From an uncultured Eubacteriales bacterium (lineage in GTDB: Bacteria > Bacillota > Clostridia > Christensenellales > Aristaeellaceae), in NCBI GenBank assembly GCA_902790175.1, contig CADAQZ010000013.1:53615-117614 (forward strand): 64,000 bases of DNA, read 5' to 3'. This document shows positions 49,527-57,618 of the stretch, piece by piece; within the stretch, counting starts at the first letter, position 1; the number at the start of each line of letters is the position of its first letter. The position numbers and the translations under genes are program-made. The notes beneath the pieces are model-generated. The model had not been told where the DNA came from, made no database searches, and worked only from the letters and a program-made list of their open reading frames with translations.

Positions 49527-50471
49527 TCAGTCCGCGATCGCCACGTAGTCCTCGGGGATCGTCACGCCCATGAGCTCGGCGAGCTCGGCGTTGTACTCCT
49601 TGGTGACGTTCGGGGCGAACTGAATGTCCATCGTCGCCACGTCCGCGCCGTTGGCCAGCACTTCGTAGGCCATCTCGCCGGTGGCGTAGCCGAGGTCGTA
49701 GTAGCTGATGGACAGCGTCGCCACGCCGCAGCCCTTGCAGAGGCCCTCCTCGCCGGCGATCACGGGCTTCAGCGCGGGCTCGACGACGTTGCGGATGGCC
49801 TCGGTGCAGCTGGCGGCGGTGTTGTCGGTGGGGATGTAGATGACGTCGCTGCCGTCGCAGGCGCTCTGGGCCACGGAGGCCACGTCGTTGGAGTCGGCGA
49901 AGGTGTACTCCGCGCACTCATAGCCCATCTCGGTCAGATACCCGGTGATCACGTCCACCTGGTACTTGCTGTTCGGCTCGGCGGAGCAGTACAGCAGGCC
50001 CACGGTCTTGGCGTCGGGGAACAGCTCGTTCAGCATTGCGGCTTGCTGATCCAGCGGGGCCAGGTCGCTGGTGCCGGAGACGTTGACGCCCGTCGCGCCC
50101 GTCCAGTCGTCGATGTCCAGCGCGGTGGCGTAGTCGGTGACGGACGTGCCCAGGATCGGGATGTCGCCGGTGGCGGCCACGGCGGCCTGCAGCGCAGGCG
50201 TGGCGTTGGCCATGATCAGGTCCACGCCGTTGGACACGAACGTGTTGGCGATCGTGGAGCAGGTGTTGGAGTCGCCGGAGGCGTTCTGCACGTCGAAGGT
50301 GACGGCGTCGCCCAGCTTCTCGGTCAGGGCGTCCTGGAAGCCCTGGGTGGCGGCATCCAGCGCCACGTGCTGCACCAGCTGGCAAACGCCCACGGTGTAG
50401 CTCTCCTCGGCGACGGCGGCCATGCCCATGCACAGCATGGCGGCGATCAAAACGGCAAGTATTTTCTTCAT
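49527..50471 (-). CDS. ABC substrate-binding protein, TrpX-like (COG2984)
   Basis: This 314-residue secreted protein captures the substrate of the importer. Its signal peptide is MKKILAVLIAAMLCMGMAA with a VA-EE type I site; the Cys at 13 is inside the hydrophobic core and not in a lipobox. The mature part starts YTVGVCQLVQHVALD and contains YIPTDNTAAS and the C-terminal YDLGYATGEMA, all typical of the COG2984 family to which TrpX belongs. The lobe order is normal. ATG 50471 follows GGAGGAAT. Upstream lies a leader peptide and attenuator. Confidence 0.9.
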   Translation of the reverse strand: MKKILAVLIAAMLCMGMAAVAEESYTVGVCQLVQHVALDAATQGFQDALTEKLGDAVTFDVQNASGDSNTCSTIANTFVSNGVDLIMANATPALQAAVAATGDIPILGTSVTDYATALDIDDWTGATGVNVSGTSDLAPLDQQAAMLNELFPDAKTVGLLYCSAEPNSKYQVDVITGYLTEMGYECAEYTFADSNDVASVAQSACDGSDVIYIPTDNTAASCTEAIRNVVEPALKPVIAGEEGLCKGCGVATLSISYYDLGYATGEMAYEVLANGADVATMDIQFAPNVTKEYNAELAELMGVTIPEDYVAIAD

Positions 50472-50501
50472 AGCGGGATTCCTCCTAAGACAGTATGTAT
50501 C

Positions 50502-50533
50502 ATAAAAGCGGCCCTCCCATCCGGGAGAGCCGC
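50502..50533 (-). terminator. Attenuator terminator before the TrpX-like gene
   Basis: On the minus strand GCGGCTCTCCC-GGAT-GGGAGGGCCGC is followed by TTTTAT, an intrinsic terminator (one G-U pair) ending about 30 bases before the TrpX-like start. Its 5' arm GCGGCTCTC can pair instead (8 of 9) with GAGAGGCGC near the end of the leader ORF. Confidence 0.75.
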
Positions 50534-50551
50534 CTCGATGAACTCCTTTGT

Positions 50552-50716
50552 TCAAACGGCGCGCCTCTCGCGGACGCTACTTCGCGCAAACCAGTAGCCA
50601 AAAAAGACAGAGCGCAGGGCGAAGGTAAATCGCGCTGCGCGGGCGTTGGAAAGGGACATGGCCGGGGCCATGGCGGCGTGAGAGGCGGACAGGCTGCGAC
50701 AAACTTCGCGCTTCAT
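50552..50716 (-). CDS. Putative 54-codon leader peptide
   Basis: ATG 50716 is preceded by AAAGGTGG at normal spacing, 27 bases after the predicted transcription start. The peptide starts MKREVCRSLSASH and contains the aromatic run VFFGYWFARSS (Phe-Phe-Gly-Tyr-Trp-Phe) at residues 37-47. The stop is about 20 bases before the attenuator hairpin. The last codons carry the GAGAGGCGC segment that can pair with the terminator 5' arm. This is the layout of ribosome-mediated attenuation: stalling at the aromatic codons would leave the antiterminator segment free, while reading to the stop would cover it. No T-box motif is present. I infer control by aromatic amino acid supply; the peptide itself need not have another function. 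Confidence 0.65.
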   Translation of the reverse strand: MKREVCRSLSASHAAMAPAMSLSNARAARFTFALRSVFFGYWFARSSVRERRAV

Positions 50717-50749
50717 GTCGTTTCCCACCTTTCCCGTGTATTTGAAACG

Positions 50750-50777
50750 ATTATAGCACCGATTCGGGATTTGTCAA
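50750..50777 (-). promoter_or_regulatory. Strong promoter of the TrpXYZ-like operon
   Basis: On the minus strand a perfect TTGACA, a 16 bp spacer and a perfect TATAAT precede the leader peptide. Confidence 0.85.
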
Positions 50778-50819
50778 TCTGCGTTGCCCTGCTAAAGCGT
50801 TAAATGGGGATTAAGATTC

Positions 50820-51812
50820 TTATTGCGCCTGCACGGCGGTGGCCGCGATCGTATTCACGATGTCGCGCACCGAGCAGCCGCGCGACAGGTCGTTGCAGGG
50901 CTTCGCCAGCCCTTGCAGCACCGCGAAGGCCTCCGCCCCGGCCACGCGCTGGGTGATCTTGTAGCAGATGTTGCCGGCCTGCAGGTCCGGGAACACGAGC
51001 ACGTTCGCCCGGCCCGCCACGGGGCTGCCCGGGGCCTTCGACGCGCCGACCTCCGGCACCAGCGCGGCGTCGGGCTGCATCTCGCCGTCCAGCACGAGGT
51101 CGGGCGCGATTGCGTGCGCGAGGGCCACGGCCTTCTGCACCTTTTCCACCAGCTCGTGCTTCGCGCTGCCCTTCGTGGAGAAAGACAAGAGCGCCACGCG
51201 CGGCTCGTCGAAGCCGCACAGCCTGCGGGCGGTGTCGGCGGCGGAGACGGCGATCTGGGCCAGTTCCTCGGCGGTGGGGCAGGGGACGACCACGCAGTCG
51301 GCGTACACCAGCAGCCCGTCCTCGCCGAGCGATTGGTTCTGGCACTGGATCAGGAAGCTGGACGACACCACGCGCACGCCCGGGGCCGTCTTGATGATCT
51401 GCAGCGCGGGGCGCAGCATGTCGCCGGTGGTGTGCGTCGCGCCGGACACCAGCCCGTCGGCGTCGCCCTCGCGCACCATCAGCACGCCGTGGTACATCGC
51501 GTCCGCGGCCAGCCGCGCGGCTTCCTCGCGCGTCAGCCCCTTCGCCTTGCGCAGCGCGTAGAGCGCGTCGGCGTAGGCGGGGGTGCGGGGGTCAAAGACC
51601 GGGTCGACGATCTCCACGCCCGAGAGGTCCGCGCCCACCTCCCGCGCGACGGCGGCGATCCTTTCGGCCTCGCCCAGCAGCACCGGCCGCGCGAGGCCCT
51701 CGCGCGCCACCTGAGCCGCGGCCTGCACGGTGCGGGGCTCGTCGCCCTCCGGCAGCACGATCGTCCTGACGTTCGCGCGCGCCTTGGCGTAGATCTTCTC
51801 CATCATGCCCAT
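50820..51812 (-). CDS. pta: Phosphate acetyltransferase
   Basis: Pta interconverts acetyl-CoA and acetyl phosphate. The 330-residue protein matches the catalytic domain of Pta: [50 protein letters not shown] and the C-terminal [21 protein letters not shown] (quoted in part). These are Pta rather than phosphate butyryltransferase features. The upstream gene, 13 bp away, is a butyrate kinase, not ackA, which is an unusual pairing. ATG 51812 follows GAGGAG. Confidence 0.9.
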   Translation of the reverse strand: MGMMEKIYAKARANVRTIVLPEGDEPRTVQAAAQVAREGLARPVLLGEAERIAAVAREVGADLSGVEIVDPVFDPRTPAYADALYALRKAKGLTREEAARLAADAMYHGVLMVREGDADGLVSGATHTTGDMLRPALQIIKTAPGVRVVSSSFLIQCQNQSLGEDGLLVYADCVVVPCPTAEELAQIAVSAADTARRLCGFDEPRVALLSFSTKGSAKHELVEKVQKAVALAHAIAPDLVLDGEMQPDAALVPEVGASKAPGSPVAGRANVLVFPDLQAGNICYKITQRVAGAEAFAVLQGLAKPCNDLSRGCSVRDIVNTIAATAVQAQ

Positions 51813-51825
51813 GCTCTTGCCCTCC

Positions 51826-52947
51826 TCACAGTCCGATGTCGCCGAAGCCTTCCCACACCGGCTTTCCGGTGTACGTCAGCGCTTCGACCTCGCCGCGCAC
51901 GGCCTTCAGCGCGCCGCGGGCCAGCGCCTCCTGCTCCATCTCGCCGGGATAGACGGCGATCGGGGCGATCCACCCGCAGCGCTCGCGGATGCCGTCGGCG
52001 ACGTCGTCAAAGCGCATCAGCCCGCCGGTCAGCAGGATCGCGTCCACCTTGCCGCACAGCACGGCGCTCATCTCGCCGATCATCTTTGAGACCTGGTAGA
52101 TCATCGTGTTCCACACCAGCGACGCCTTCCTGTCGCCCGCGTCCACCTGCGCGTGGATGGCGTCGGAGTCGGACGTGCCGAACAGGCTGACGAACCCGCC
52201 CGCGCGCGAGCAGAGCAGCCGCGCTTCGGCCAGAGTATGGCTTTCGAGCCAGTCCAGCAGCGCCAGCACCGGCACGGTGCCGATGCGGGTGGGCGTGAAC
52301 GCGCCCTCGCCGTCCGCGCCCATGTTGCCGTCCACCATGCGCCCGCGGTCGTGGGCGGACACGGTGATGCCGCCGTCGATGTGGGCCACGATGAACCGGC
52401 AGTCCTCGTAGCGCCGGCCCAGCTTTTCGGCGTGCGCCTCGGCCACGGCCTTCTGGTTCAGCACGTGGCTGTGGCTGACGCGGTAGACGCCCCTGATGCC
52501 GGTCAGGCGGGCGTAGTCGCCGTACTCGTCCACGTTGGTGGGGTTGAGGGTGTAAGCTTCCTTGCCGTACTCGCAGGCGAACTGCCAGGCCAGCATCACG
52601 CCCAGCTTGGCCGGGTGCTCGCTGCCGCCCACGGCGGCCACGGTGTCGTCGAACAGCTTTTGGTCGATCCGCGTCACGCCGCCGGGCTGGGTGCAGGCGC
52701 TGCCGCCGCGGCCCACGAACACGTCGATCTCGCGCGGGTCCACGCCCTCCTCATGCAGCATGTCCAAAATCACGCGGTAGCGGAACGGCATCTGGTCGTT
52801 CACGTGGGGATACTTCAAAAGCTCCGGCGCGTCGTGGAACAGGCTGCGCTCAAACAGGGCAGTCTCGTCCTCGAACAGGCTGACCTTCGTGGAGGTCGAG
52901 CCGGGGTTGATGACCAGCAGCTTGTACTTTCGGCAGTTGTCGCTCAT
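51826..52947 (-). CDS. buk: Butyrate kinase-type acyl kinase
   Basis: This 373-residue ASKHA-fold kinase converts butyryl phosphate and ADP to butyrate and ATP in family members. Motifs are [14 protein letters not shown] at the N-terminus, VGRGG (phosphate 1 region), [29 protein letters not shown] and AILLTGGLM. The closest named family is Buk, with branched-chain acid and propionate kinases as alternatives. Here it heads a two-gene operon with pta instead of ptb, so the acyl-phosphate it uses is uncertain. ATG 52947 starts [16 protein letters not shown]. Confidence 0.88.
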   Translation of the reverse strand: MSDNCRKYKLLVINPGSTSTKVSLFEDETALFERSLFHDAPELLKYPHVNDQMPFRYRVILDMLHEEGVDPREIDVFVGRGGSACTQPGGVTRIDQKLFDDTVAAVGGSEHPAKLGVMLAWQFACEYGKEAYTLNPTNVDEYGDYARLTGIRGVYRVSHSHVLNQKAVAEAHAEKLGRRYEDCRFIVAHIDGGITVSAHDRGRMVDGNMGADGEGAFTPTRIGTVPVLALLDWLESHTLAEARLLCSRAGGFVSLFGTSDSDAIHAQVDAGDRKASLVWNTMIYQVSKMIGEMSAVLCGKVDAILLTGGLMRFDDVADGIRERCGWIAPIAVYPGEMEQEALARGALKAVRGEVEALTYTGKPVWEGFGDIGL

Positions 52948-53072
52948 GGGAACGCCTCGCTTCTCGGTGATGTGAACAAGTATAGCACAAGCGGGGGCGT
53001 CGGGATGTAAAGAGTAGGATAAAAGAAAGGCCCGTTGCCCATTTTATGTCGAATTGAAACCGCGTTTTTATC

Positions 53073-53101
53073 ATGGCAATCGCTGCCATCCGTGCTATAA
53101 T
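53073..53101 (+). promoter_or_regulatory. TATAAT with adjoining palindrome before the NlpC gene
   Basis: TATAAT (53096-53101) is a clear -10 box. The perfect inverted repeat ATGGCA-ATCGC-TGCCAT (53073-53089) covers where the -35 and spacer would be, and no -35 consensus is seen. A regulator site is possible. Confidence 0.4.
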
Positions 53102-53155
53102 GAGGTTGGAGCGATGGCTGTGCCCGTCGCCCCGCAAGCCGAAGGAGCGATGGAT

Positions 53156-53602
53156 ATGAAACTCAGAAGAGCGATCGCGCTGGCCCTGCTGCTGGCGCTG
53201 GCCCTCGCGACGCCCGCCATGGCCTCGCACGAGCAGGTCAAGAAGGTGCTCAGCGTGGCGAAGGGCGAGTTGGGCGCGCCCTACGCGCTCCGTTCGGACG
53301 CTCCCAACAGCTTCAACTGCCTGTCCTTCGTCGCGTATTGCTTCAACCAGGTCGAGTCCGGGACGATCTCCTCGGAGGGCGTCGCCACCGACTACCAGAA
53401 GATCTCGTCGCTGCGCAAGGTGAAGGCCGGGGACGTCGTCTGCTTCACCACCGTCAGCCGCCAGAAGGGCATGCCGCCCTATCACTTCGGCATCTGCATC
53501 GGCAGCGGCTGCTTCGTGCACGCGCTGAGCGGCCACGGCGTCACCGTCAGCCGCCTGAAGGACTACAAAAAGCGCTTCATCGGTGCGATGCGGATATTCT
53601 GA
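53156..53602 (+). CDS. Secreted NlpC/P60 family protein
   Basis: This 148-residue protein has a signal peptide (about 1-22, ending PAMA) and one NlpC/P60 domain, the fold of wall peptidases cutting D-Glu-mDAP bonds. The nucleophile Cys is in SFNCLSFVAYCF, where the family usually reads DCSGFV. The His is in PYHFGICIGSGCFVHAL. The replacement of the Asp-Cys-Ser-Gly by Asn-Cys-Leu-Ser is uncommon but keeps the Cys. There is no wall-binding module. Start ATG 53156 (MKLRR) is preferred over ATG 53150 because of spacing from AAGGAG. Confidence 0.78.
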   Translation: MKLRRAIALALLLALALATPAMASHEQVKKVLSVAKGELGAPYALRSDAPNSFNCLSFVAYCFNQVESGTISSEGVATDYQKISSLRKVKAGDVVCFTTVSRQKGMPPYHFGICIGSGCFVHALSGHGVTVSRLKDYKKRFIGAMRIF

Positions 53603-53619
53603 TTTGTATATGGAGTTTT

Positions 53620-53699
53620 GAAGATCCTTTGCTTCGCTACGGATGACAACTGGAAGCTGATCGTCGGCCGGTCGTCCTGAGCGAAGCAAGGGATCTTTT
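53620..53699. repeat. Long inverted repeat, GATCCTTCGACTTCG family, copy 5
   Basis: The left end is AAGATCCTTTGCTTCGCT and the right end AGCGAAGCAAGGGATCTT. Inner sequence GGATGAC and GTCGTCC pair. It lies between the NlpC gene and the amino-acid ABC genes and could end the NlpC transcript. Confidence 0.75.
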
Positions 53700-53755
53700 C
53701 AGGTATTGTGCGAGGGTCCGGCGCGTCGGTTGCGCCAAGGAGGGAACGAGCAATC

Positions 53756-56035
53756 ATGAAACGAGTCGCACTGGCGCTGCTGGCGCTGCTGATGGCGCTG
53801 GCGGCCTCCGCGGCGGCGGAGGGGGAGATCACCTCCAAGGCCCAGCTGGATCGGCCGGGCGTGCGCATCGGCGTCGGCACGGGAAGCGCCGCCATGCTGA
53901 TGGTGGAGCAGGAGCTGCCGAACGCCGAGCTTGTGTACCTGGAGGCCGGCGAGGGCTTCGAGGCGGTGGCGCTGGGCAAGATTGACGCCTACGTCTACGA
54001 CCGCCGCCAGATGGAGCTGGCGATCGAGAGCGGGCGCAGGGGCGTGCACCTGCTGGACGAGGACATGGAGGGCGTCGTGCCCATCGCCGCGGGCATCTCC
54101 CCGGCATCCAAGATACCGGACCTGGAGCAGAGCGTCAACGCCTTTATCGCCCAGATCAAAGCGGACGGCACGCTGGACGACATGTACCGCCGCTGGGTGA
54201 CGGACGGCGACTTGACGATGCCCGACATCGACATGCCCTCCGATCCCCGGCTGCACCTGGTCGTGGGCACCACCGGCATCGTTCCGCCGTTCAGCTACTA
54301 CGTCGGCGACGCGCTGAGCGGCTACGACATCGAAATGGCCTATCGCTTCGCCGCGTATATAAACGCGGACGTGACGTTCAAGGTGTACGACTACGGCTCC
54401 ATCATCATCGCCGCGGCCACCGGGGACGTGGACCTGATCCTGGCGAACCTGAACGTCACGCCGGAGCGCGCCGAGGTGCTGACCTTCTCGGATCCGTTCT
54501 ACGAGCTGCCGGTGGCCATCATGGTCAAGGGCGATCCCAAGCCCGACGCGGCGTCGGACGGCGGCAAGTCGCTGGATCGGCTGAACGGGGCGCGCATCGG
54601 CATCCAGACGGGCACCAGCTATACCGACACCGTGCTGGAGCGGCTCCCGGACGCGCAGATCAGCTACTTCAACACCTATACCGACATGGTCGCGGCGCTG
54701 GAGACCTATAAGATCGACGCGTTCCCGGGCGACGAGCCGGTGATGAAGATGATGGTCGCCGAGGACGACCGGCTGGAGCTGCTGGAAGAACCCCTGGAGA
54801 GCGTCGACATGGGCTTCGTCCTGCCCAAGAGCGAGACAGGCGAGAAGCTGCAGGGCGAGCTGAACGAATGGATCGCCGCCATGAAGGCGGACGGCAGGAT
54901 GGACGCGCTGTTTGAAAAGTGGGTGGACGGCCCGGAGAGCGGAAAGACCATGCCGGATTACGAGGCGCTGCCCGCGCCGAACGGCACGCTGCGGTTTGCC
55001 ACCGAGGCGGCCTACGCGCCGATGAACTACCTGCGCGACGGAAAGATCGTGGGCCTGGAGGTGGAGATGGCGGCGCTGTTCTGCGAGGCCTACGGCTACG
55101 GCATGACCGTTCAGGCCATGAACTTCGACGGCCTGCTGCCCGCGGTCAAGTCCGGCAAGGCGGATTTTGTGGCGGCGTCCATCGCCATCACCGAGGAGCG
55201 CGCCGAGAGCGTGAACTTCTCCGACCCGTATTTTAACGCCGGCACGGTGTTGGCGGTGCTGAAGGGCGGGGAGGGCGCCGCGGCGACCGAGAAGGCGGCG
55301 GATGAGACGGGCGCCCTGGGCGGCGTCGCGGACAGCTTCCAAAAGACCTTCGTGCGCGAGGGCCGCTGGCAGCTGTTCGCCAGGGGCGTGGTCACCACGC
55401 TGGTCATCACGCTGCTGTCGATCCTGTTCGGCACGCTGCTGGGCTTTGCGGTGTTCATGCTGTGCCGCAACGGCAATCCCATCGCCAACGGCGTCACGCG
55501 CTTTTCGATGTGGCTGGTGCAGGGCATGCCGATGGTGGTGCTTTTGATGATCCTCTACTATATCATCTTCGGCAGCGTGGCAATCAGCGGCATCGCCGTA
55601 GCGGTGGTGGGCTTCACGCTCACGTTCGGCGCGGCGGTGTTCGGGCTTTTGAAGATGGGCGTGGGCGCGGTGGACGGCGGCCAGTACGAGGCCGCGTATG
55701 CGCTGGGCTACTCCAATCGCCGCACGTTCTTCCGCATCATACTGCCCCAGGCGCTGCCGCACGTGTTGTCCGCCTACCGGGGCGAGGTCGTGGGGCTGAT
55801 CAAGGCGACGGCCATCGTGGGCTACATCGCCGTGCAGGACCTGACCAAGATGGGGGATATCGTCAGAAGTCGTACTTATGAAGCGTTTTTCCCTTTGATT
55901 GCAGTAACAGTGATCTACTTCCTTCTGGAGGGTCTCATTGGATTCATGGTCAGCAGGTTCACGATCAACATCAATCCCAGACGCAGGAAGCCTGAGGACA
56001 TCCTGAAGGGGGTGAAGACCGATGATCAGGATTGA
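53756..56035 (+). CDS. Amino-acid ABC binding protein/permease fusion with permuted lobes
   Basis: The 759-residue protein fuses a signal peptide (1-22), four half-domains of SBP_bac_3 type and a polar amino acid permease (~535-740). Residues 26-160 match the second half of such a binding protein (lobe II: LDRPGVRIGVGTGS to DDMYRRWV). Residues 164-258 match the first half (lobe I: LHLVVGTTGIVPPFSYYVG to FSDPFYELPVAIMV). Residues 271-402 are lobe II again (LDRLNGARIGIQTGTS to MDALFEKWV), and 409-503 lobe I again (LRFATEAAYAPMNYLRDG to FSDPYFNAGTVLAVL). The order is II-I-II-I, a circular permutation of a tandem pair. The permease part carries the EAA loop YEAAYALGYSNRRTFFRIIL. It is a GlnP-like importer with its ATPase encoded next. 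Confidence 0.85.
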   Translation: MKRVALALLALLMALAASAAAEGEITSKAQLDRPGVRIGVGTGSAAMLMVEQELPNAELVYLEAGEGFEAVALGKIDAYVYDRRQMELAIESGRRGVHLLDEDMEGVVPIAAGISPASKIPDLEQSVNAFIAQIKADGTLDDMYRRWVTDGDLTMPDIDMPSDPRLHLVVGTTGIVPPFSYYVGDALSGYDIEMAYRFAAYINADVTFKVYDYGSIIIAAATGDVDLILANLNVTPERAEVLTFSDPFYELPVAIMVKGDPKPDAASDGGKSLDRLNGARIGIQTGTSYTDTVLERLPDAQISYFNTYTDMVAALETYKIDAFPGDEPVMKMMVAEDDRLELLEEPLESVDMGFVLPKSETGEKLQGELNEWIAAMKADGRMDALFEKWVDGPESGKTMPDYEALPAPNGTLRFATEAAYAPMNYLRDGKIVGLEVEMAALFCEAYGYGMTVQAMNFDGLLPAVKSGKADFVAASIAITEERAESVNFSDPYFNAGTVLAVLKGGEGAAATEKAADETGALGGVADSFQKTFVREGRWQLFARGVVTTLVITLLSILFGTLLGFAVFMLCRNGNPIANGVTRFSMWLVQGMPMVVLLMILYYIIFGSVAISGIAVAVVGFTLTFGAAVFGLLKMGVGAVDGGQYEAAYALGYSNRRTFFRIILPQALPHVLSAYRGEVVGLIKATAIVGYIAVQDLTKMGDIVRSRTYEAFFPLIAVTVIYFLLEGLIGFMVSRFTININPRRRKPEDILKGVKTDDQD

Positions 56036-57113
56036 ACATCTGAGGAAGGAATACCCCAACGTCACCCCGCTGAAGGACGTGAATGTCGAGATCCGCGACG
56101 GCGACGTGATCTCCGTGATCGGCCCGTCCGGCACCGGCAAGAGCACGCTGCTGCGCTGCATCAACCTGCTGGAAAGGCCCACGTCGGGCAAGATCTGGGT
56201 GGACGATCTGGAGATCACCGATCCGAAGTGCGACATCAACAAAGTCCGGCAGAAGATGGGCATGGTATTCCAGTCGTTCAACCTGTTCGGGCACAGGACG
56301 GTGATCGAGAACATCATGCTCGCGCCGATGGACCTGCTCAGAAAGTCGAAGCAGGAAGCCTATGACACCGGCATGCGGCTTCTCAGGACGGTGGGCCTGG
56401 CGGAAAAGGCGCTGAACTACCCGGACGAGCTGTCGGGCGGACAGAAGCAGCGCATCGCCATTGCGCGCACGCTGGCGATGGACCCGGACGTGATCCTGTT
56501 CGACGAGCCCACCAGCGCGCTGGACCCGACGATGGTCGGCGAGGTGCAGGCGGTCATCCGGGACCTGTCAAAGACCGGCAAGACCATGCTCATCGTCACG
56601 CACGAGATGGCGTTTGCCCGCGCGATCTCAAACCGCGTGTTCTACATGGACGAGGGCGGCGTCTACGAGGACGGCGCGCCTGAGCAGGTGTTCGACCACC
56701 CGCTGCGGGAGAACACGCGCCGGTTTGTGCGGCGGCTGAAGGTGCTGGAGCTGAACATCGAAAGCCGCGACTACGACTTCCTCGGCATGGCGGGGGAGAT
56801 CGACCAGTACTGCAACAAAAACCAAATCGCGCCGAAGCTGGCCAGCCGCATCCATCTCGCGTTCGAGGAGCTGGTGCAGCAGATGCTGGTCCCCGCGCTG
56901 GAATCGCCGCGCATCCAGGCGGTGATCGAGTATTCGGAGGCGGACGAGCGCGCGACGATGACCGTGCGCTACAACGGCGAGCCCCGCGACATCACCGCCG
57001 AGGGCGACGAGCTGTCGCTGACGCTGCTCAGGGGCGTCGCGGCCGACATGCGGTATTCGGCGCTCGACGACGCGGCGTATCCGAACCAGCTCGACCTGAC
57101 GTTCTCCGGCTGA
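56022..57113 (+). CDS. Amino-acid ABC ATPase with GHKL-like C-terminal domain
   Basis: Residues 1-241 form a standard GlnQ/HisP ATPase: Walker A GPSGTGKST, FQSFNLFGHRTV, signature LSGGQKQRIAIART, Walker B VILFDEPTSALDP and VTHEMAFA. A 122-residue extension follows (242-363). It looks like a small GHKL/HATPase fold of RsbW type: an IHLAFEELVQQML helix in place of the N-box, a strand pair with MTVRYNGEPRDIT in place of the G1 box, and a C-terminal DLTF strand. The N-box Asn and the G1 Asp are not conserved, so ATP binding by the extension is doubtful. It may be a regulatory module. The gene overlaps the permease fusion by 14 bp. Confidence 0.88.
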   Translation: MIRIEHLRKEYPNVTPLKDVNVEIRDGDVISVIGPSGTGKSTLLRCINLLERPTSGKIWVDDLEITDPKCDINKVRQKMGMVFQSFNLFGHRTVIENIMLAPMDLLRKSKQEAYDTGMRLLRTVGLAEKALNYPDELSGGQKQRIAIARTLAMDPDVILFDEPTSALDPTMVGEVQAVIRDLSKTGKTMLIVTHEMAFARAISNRVFYMDEGGVYEDGAPEQVFDHPLRENTRRFVRRLKVLELNIESRDYDFLGMAGEIDQYCNKNQIAPKLASRIHLAFEELVQQMLVPALESPRIQAVIEYSEADERATMTVRYNGEPRDITAEGDELSLTLLRGVAADMRYSALDDAAYPNQLDLTFSG

Positions 57114-57126
57114 GACAAAGATGATT

Positions 57127-57155
57127 GTCGGCGGGTTCCACAGGAGCCCGCCGAC
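57127..57155 (+). terminator. Hairpin after the amino-acid ABC operon
   Basis: Arms of 13 bp (GTCGGCGGGTTCC with one G-U pair) enclose ACA, 13 bp after the stop codon. There is no T-run, so it may be a weak terminator or an mRNA 3' end stabiliser. Confidence 0.5.
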
Positions 57156-57186
57156 CCGGAAAACGTTCCGCTTTCCCATTCATGAA

Positions 57187-57224
57187 CAAAAAAGAACGCG
57201 CGTCAGTTTTCGCTGACGCGCGTT
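57187..57224 (-). terminator. Terminator of the tRNA pair
   Basis: On the minus strand AACGCGCGTCAG and its complement enclose a 6-nt loop, followed by a TTCTTTTTTT tract. It directly follows tRNA-Glu. Confidence 0.8.
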
Positions 57225-57226
57225 TC

Positions 57227-57301
57227 TGGTACCGCCACGGGGACTCGAACCCCGGTTTTCGCCGTGAGAGGGCGACGTCTTAACCGCTTGACCATGGCGG
57301 C
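57227..57301 (-). tRNA. tRNA-Glu (anticodon CTC)
   Basis: The 75-nt sequence includes an encoded CCA. The acceptor pair is GCCGCCA/TGGCGGT, the anticodon loop CTCTCAC and the T loop GGTTCGAGTCC. The D arm GGTCAAGCGGTTAAGAC is typical of tRNA-Glu. It is downstream of tRNA-Gln in one transcript. Confidence 0.95.
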
Positions 57302-57306
57302 AAACC

Positions 57307-57380
57307 TGGCTGCCGAACCTGGATTCGAACCAGGACTAAATGAGTCAGAGTCATTCGTGCTACCGTTACACAATTCGGCA
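57307..57380 (-). tRNA. tRNA-Gln (anticodon CTG)
   Basis: The 74-nt sequence includes an encoded CCA. The acceptor pair is TGCCGAA/TTCGGCA, the anticodon loop CTCTGAC, and the T loop GGTTCGAATCC. It is the first of two tRNA genes, 5 bp before tRNA-Glu. Confidence 0.95.
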
Positions 57381-57419
57381 AGGTCGTCCGAACACAATCG
57401 TGCCCGACCGACAAGAGAT

Positions 57420-57448
57420 ATTATACTAAGCCGAGGACAAAAAGTCAA
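57420..57448 (-). promoter_or_regulatory. Promoter of the tRNA pair
   Basis: On the minus strand TTGACT, a 17 bp spacer and TATAAT precede tRNA-Gln by about 40 bp. The following stretch to 57618 has TATAAT at 57549-57554 on the plus strand as a likely -10 for the HPr-like gene, with no clear -35. Confidence 0.75.
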
Positions 57449-57618
57449 GGCGTTTTTCCAATTTCATCTGCTTTTTACGTTGAAAAGCGATCCAAACCGG
57501 CACAAGGAATTAAATGTTGGTTAAGGGGCGGTTTTTGCTTGAAAGTTTTATAATGAGGCGCTATGCTAACATCAGTGCGGGTTTTTGACCCGGATTACAG
57601 CAAGTGAGGAGTCTAGCA

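Noticed and set aside
50472-50743. T-box riboswitch before the TrpX-like gene
   Set aside because: No TGGNACCGCG-type T-box sequence or specifier loop is seen; a leader ORF with terminator explains the region better.
57113-57618. Protein-coding frames across the tRNA pair
   Set aside because: Both strands are explained by tRNA-Glu and tRNA-Gln with CCA ends, their terminator and promoter.
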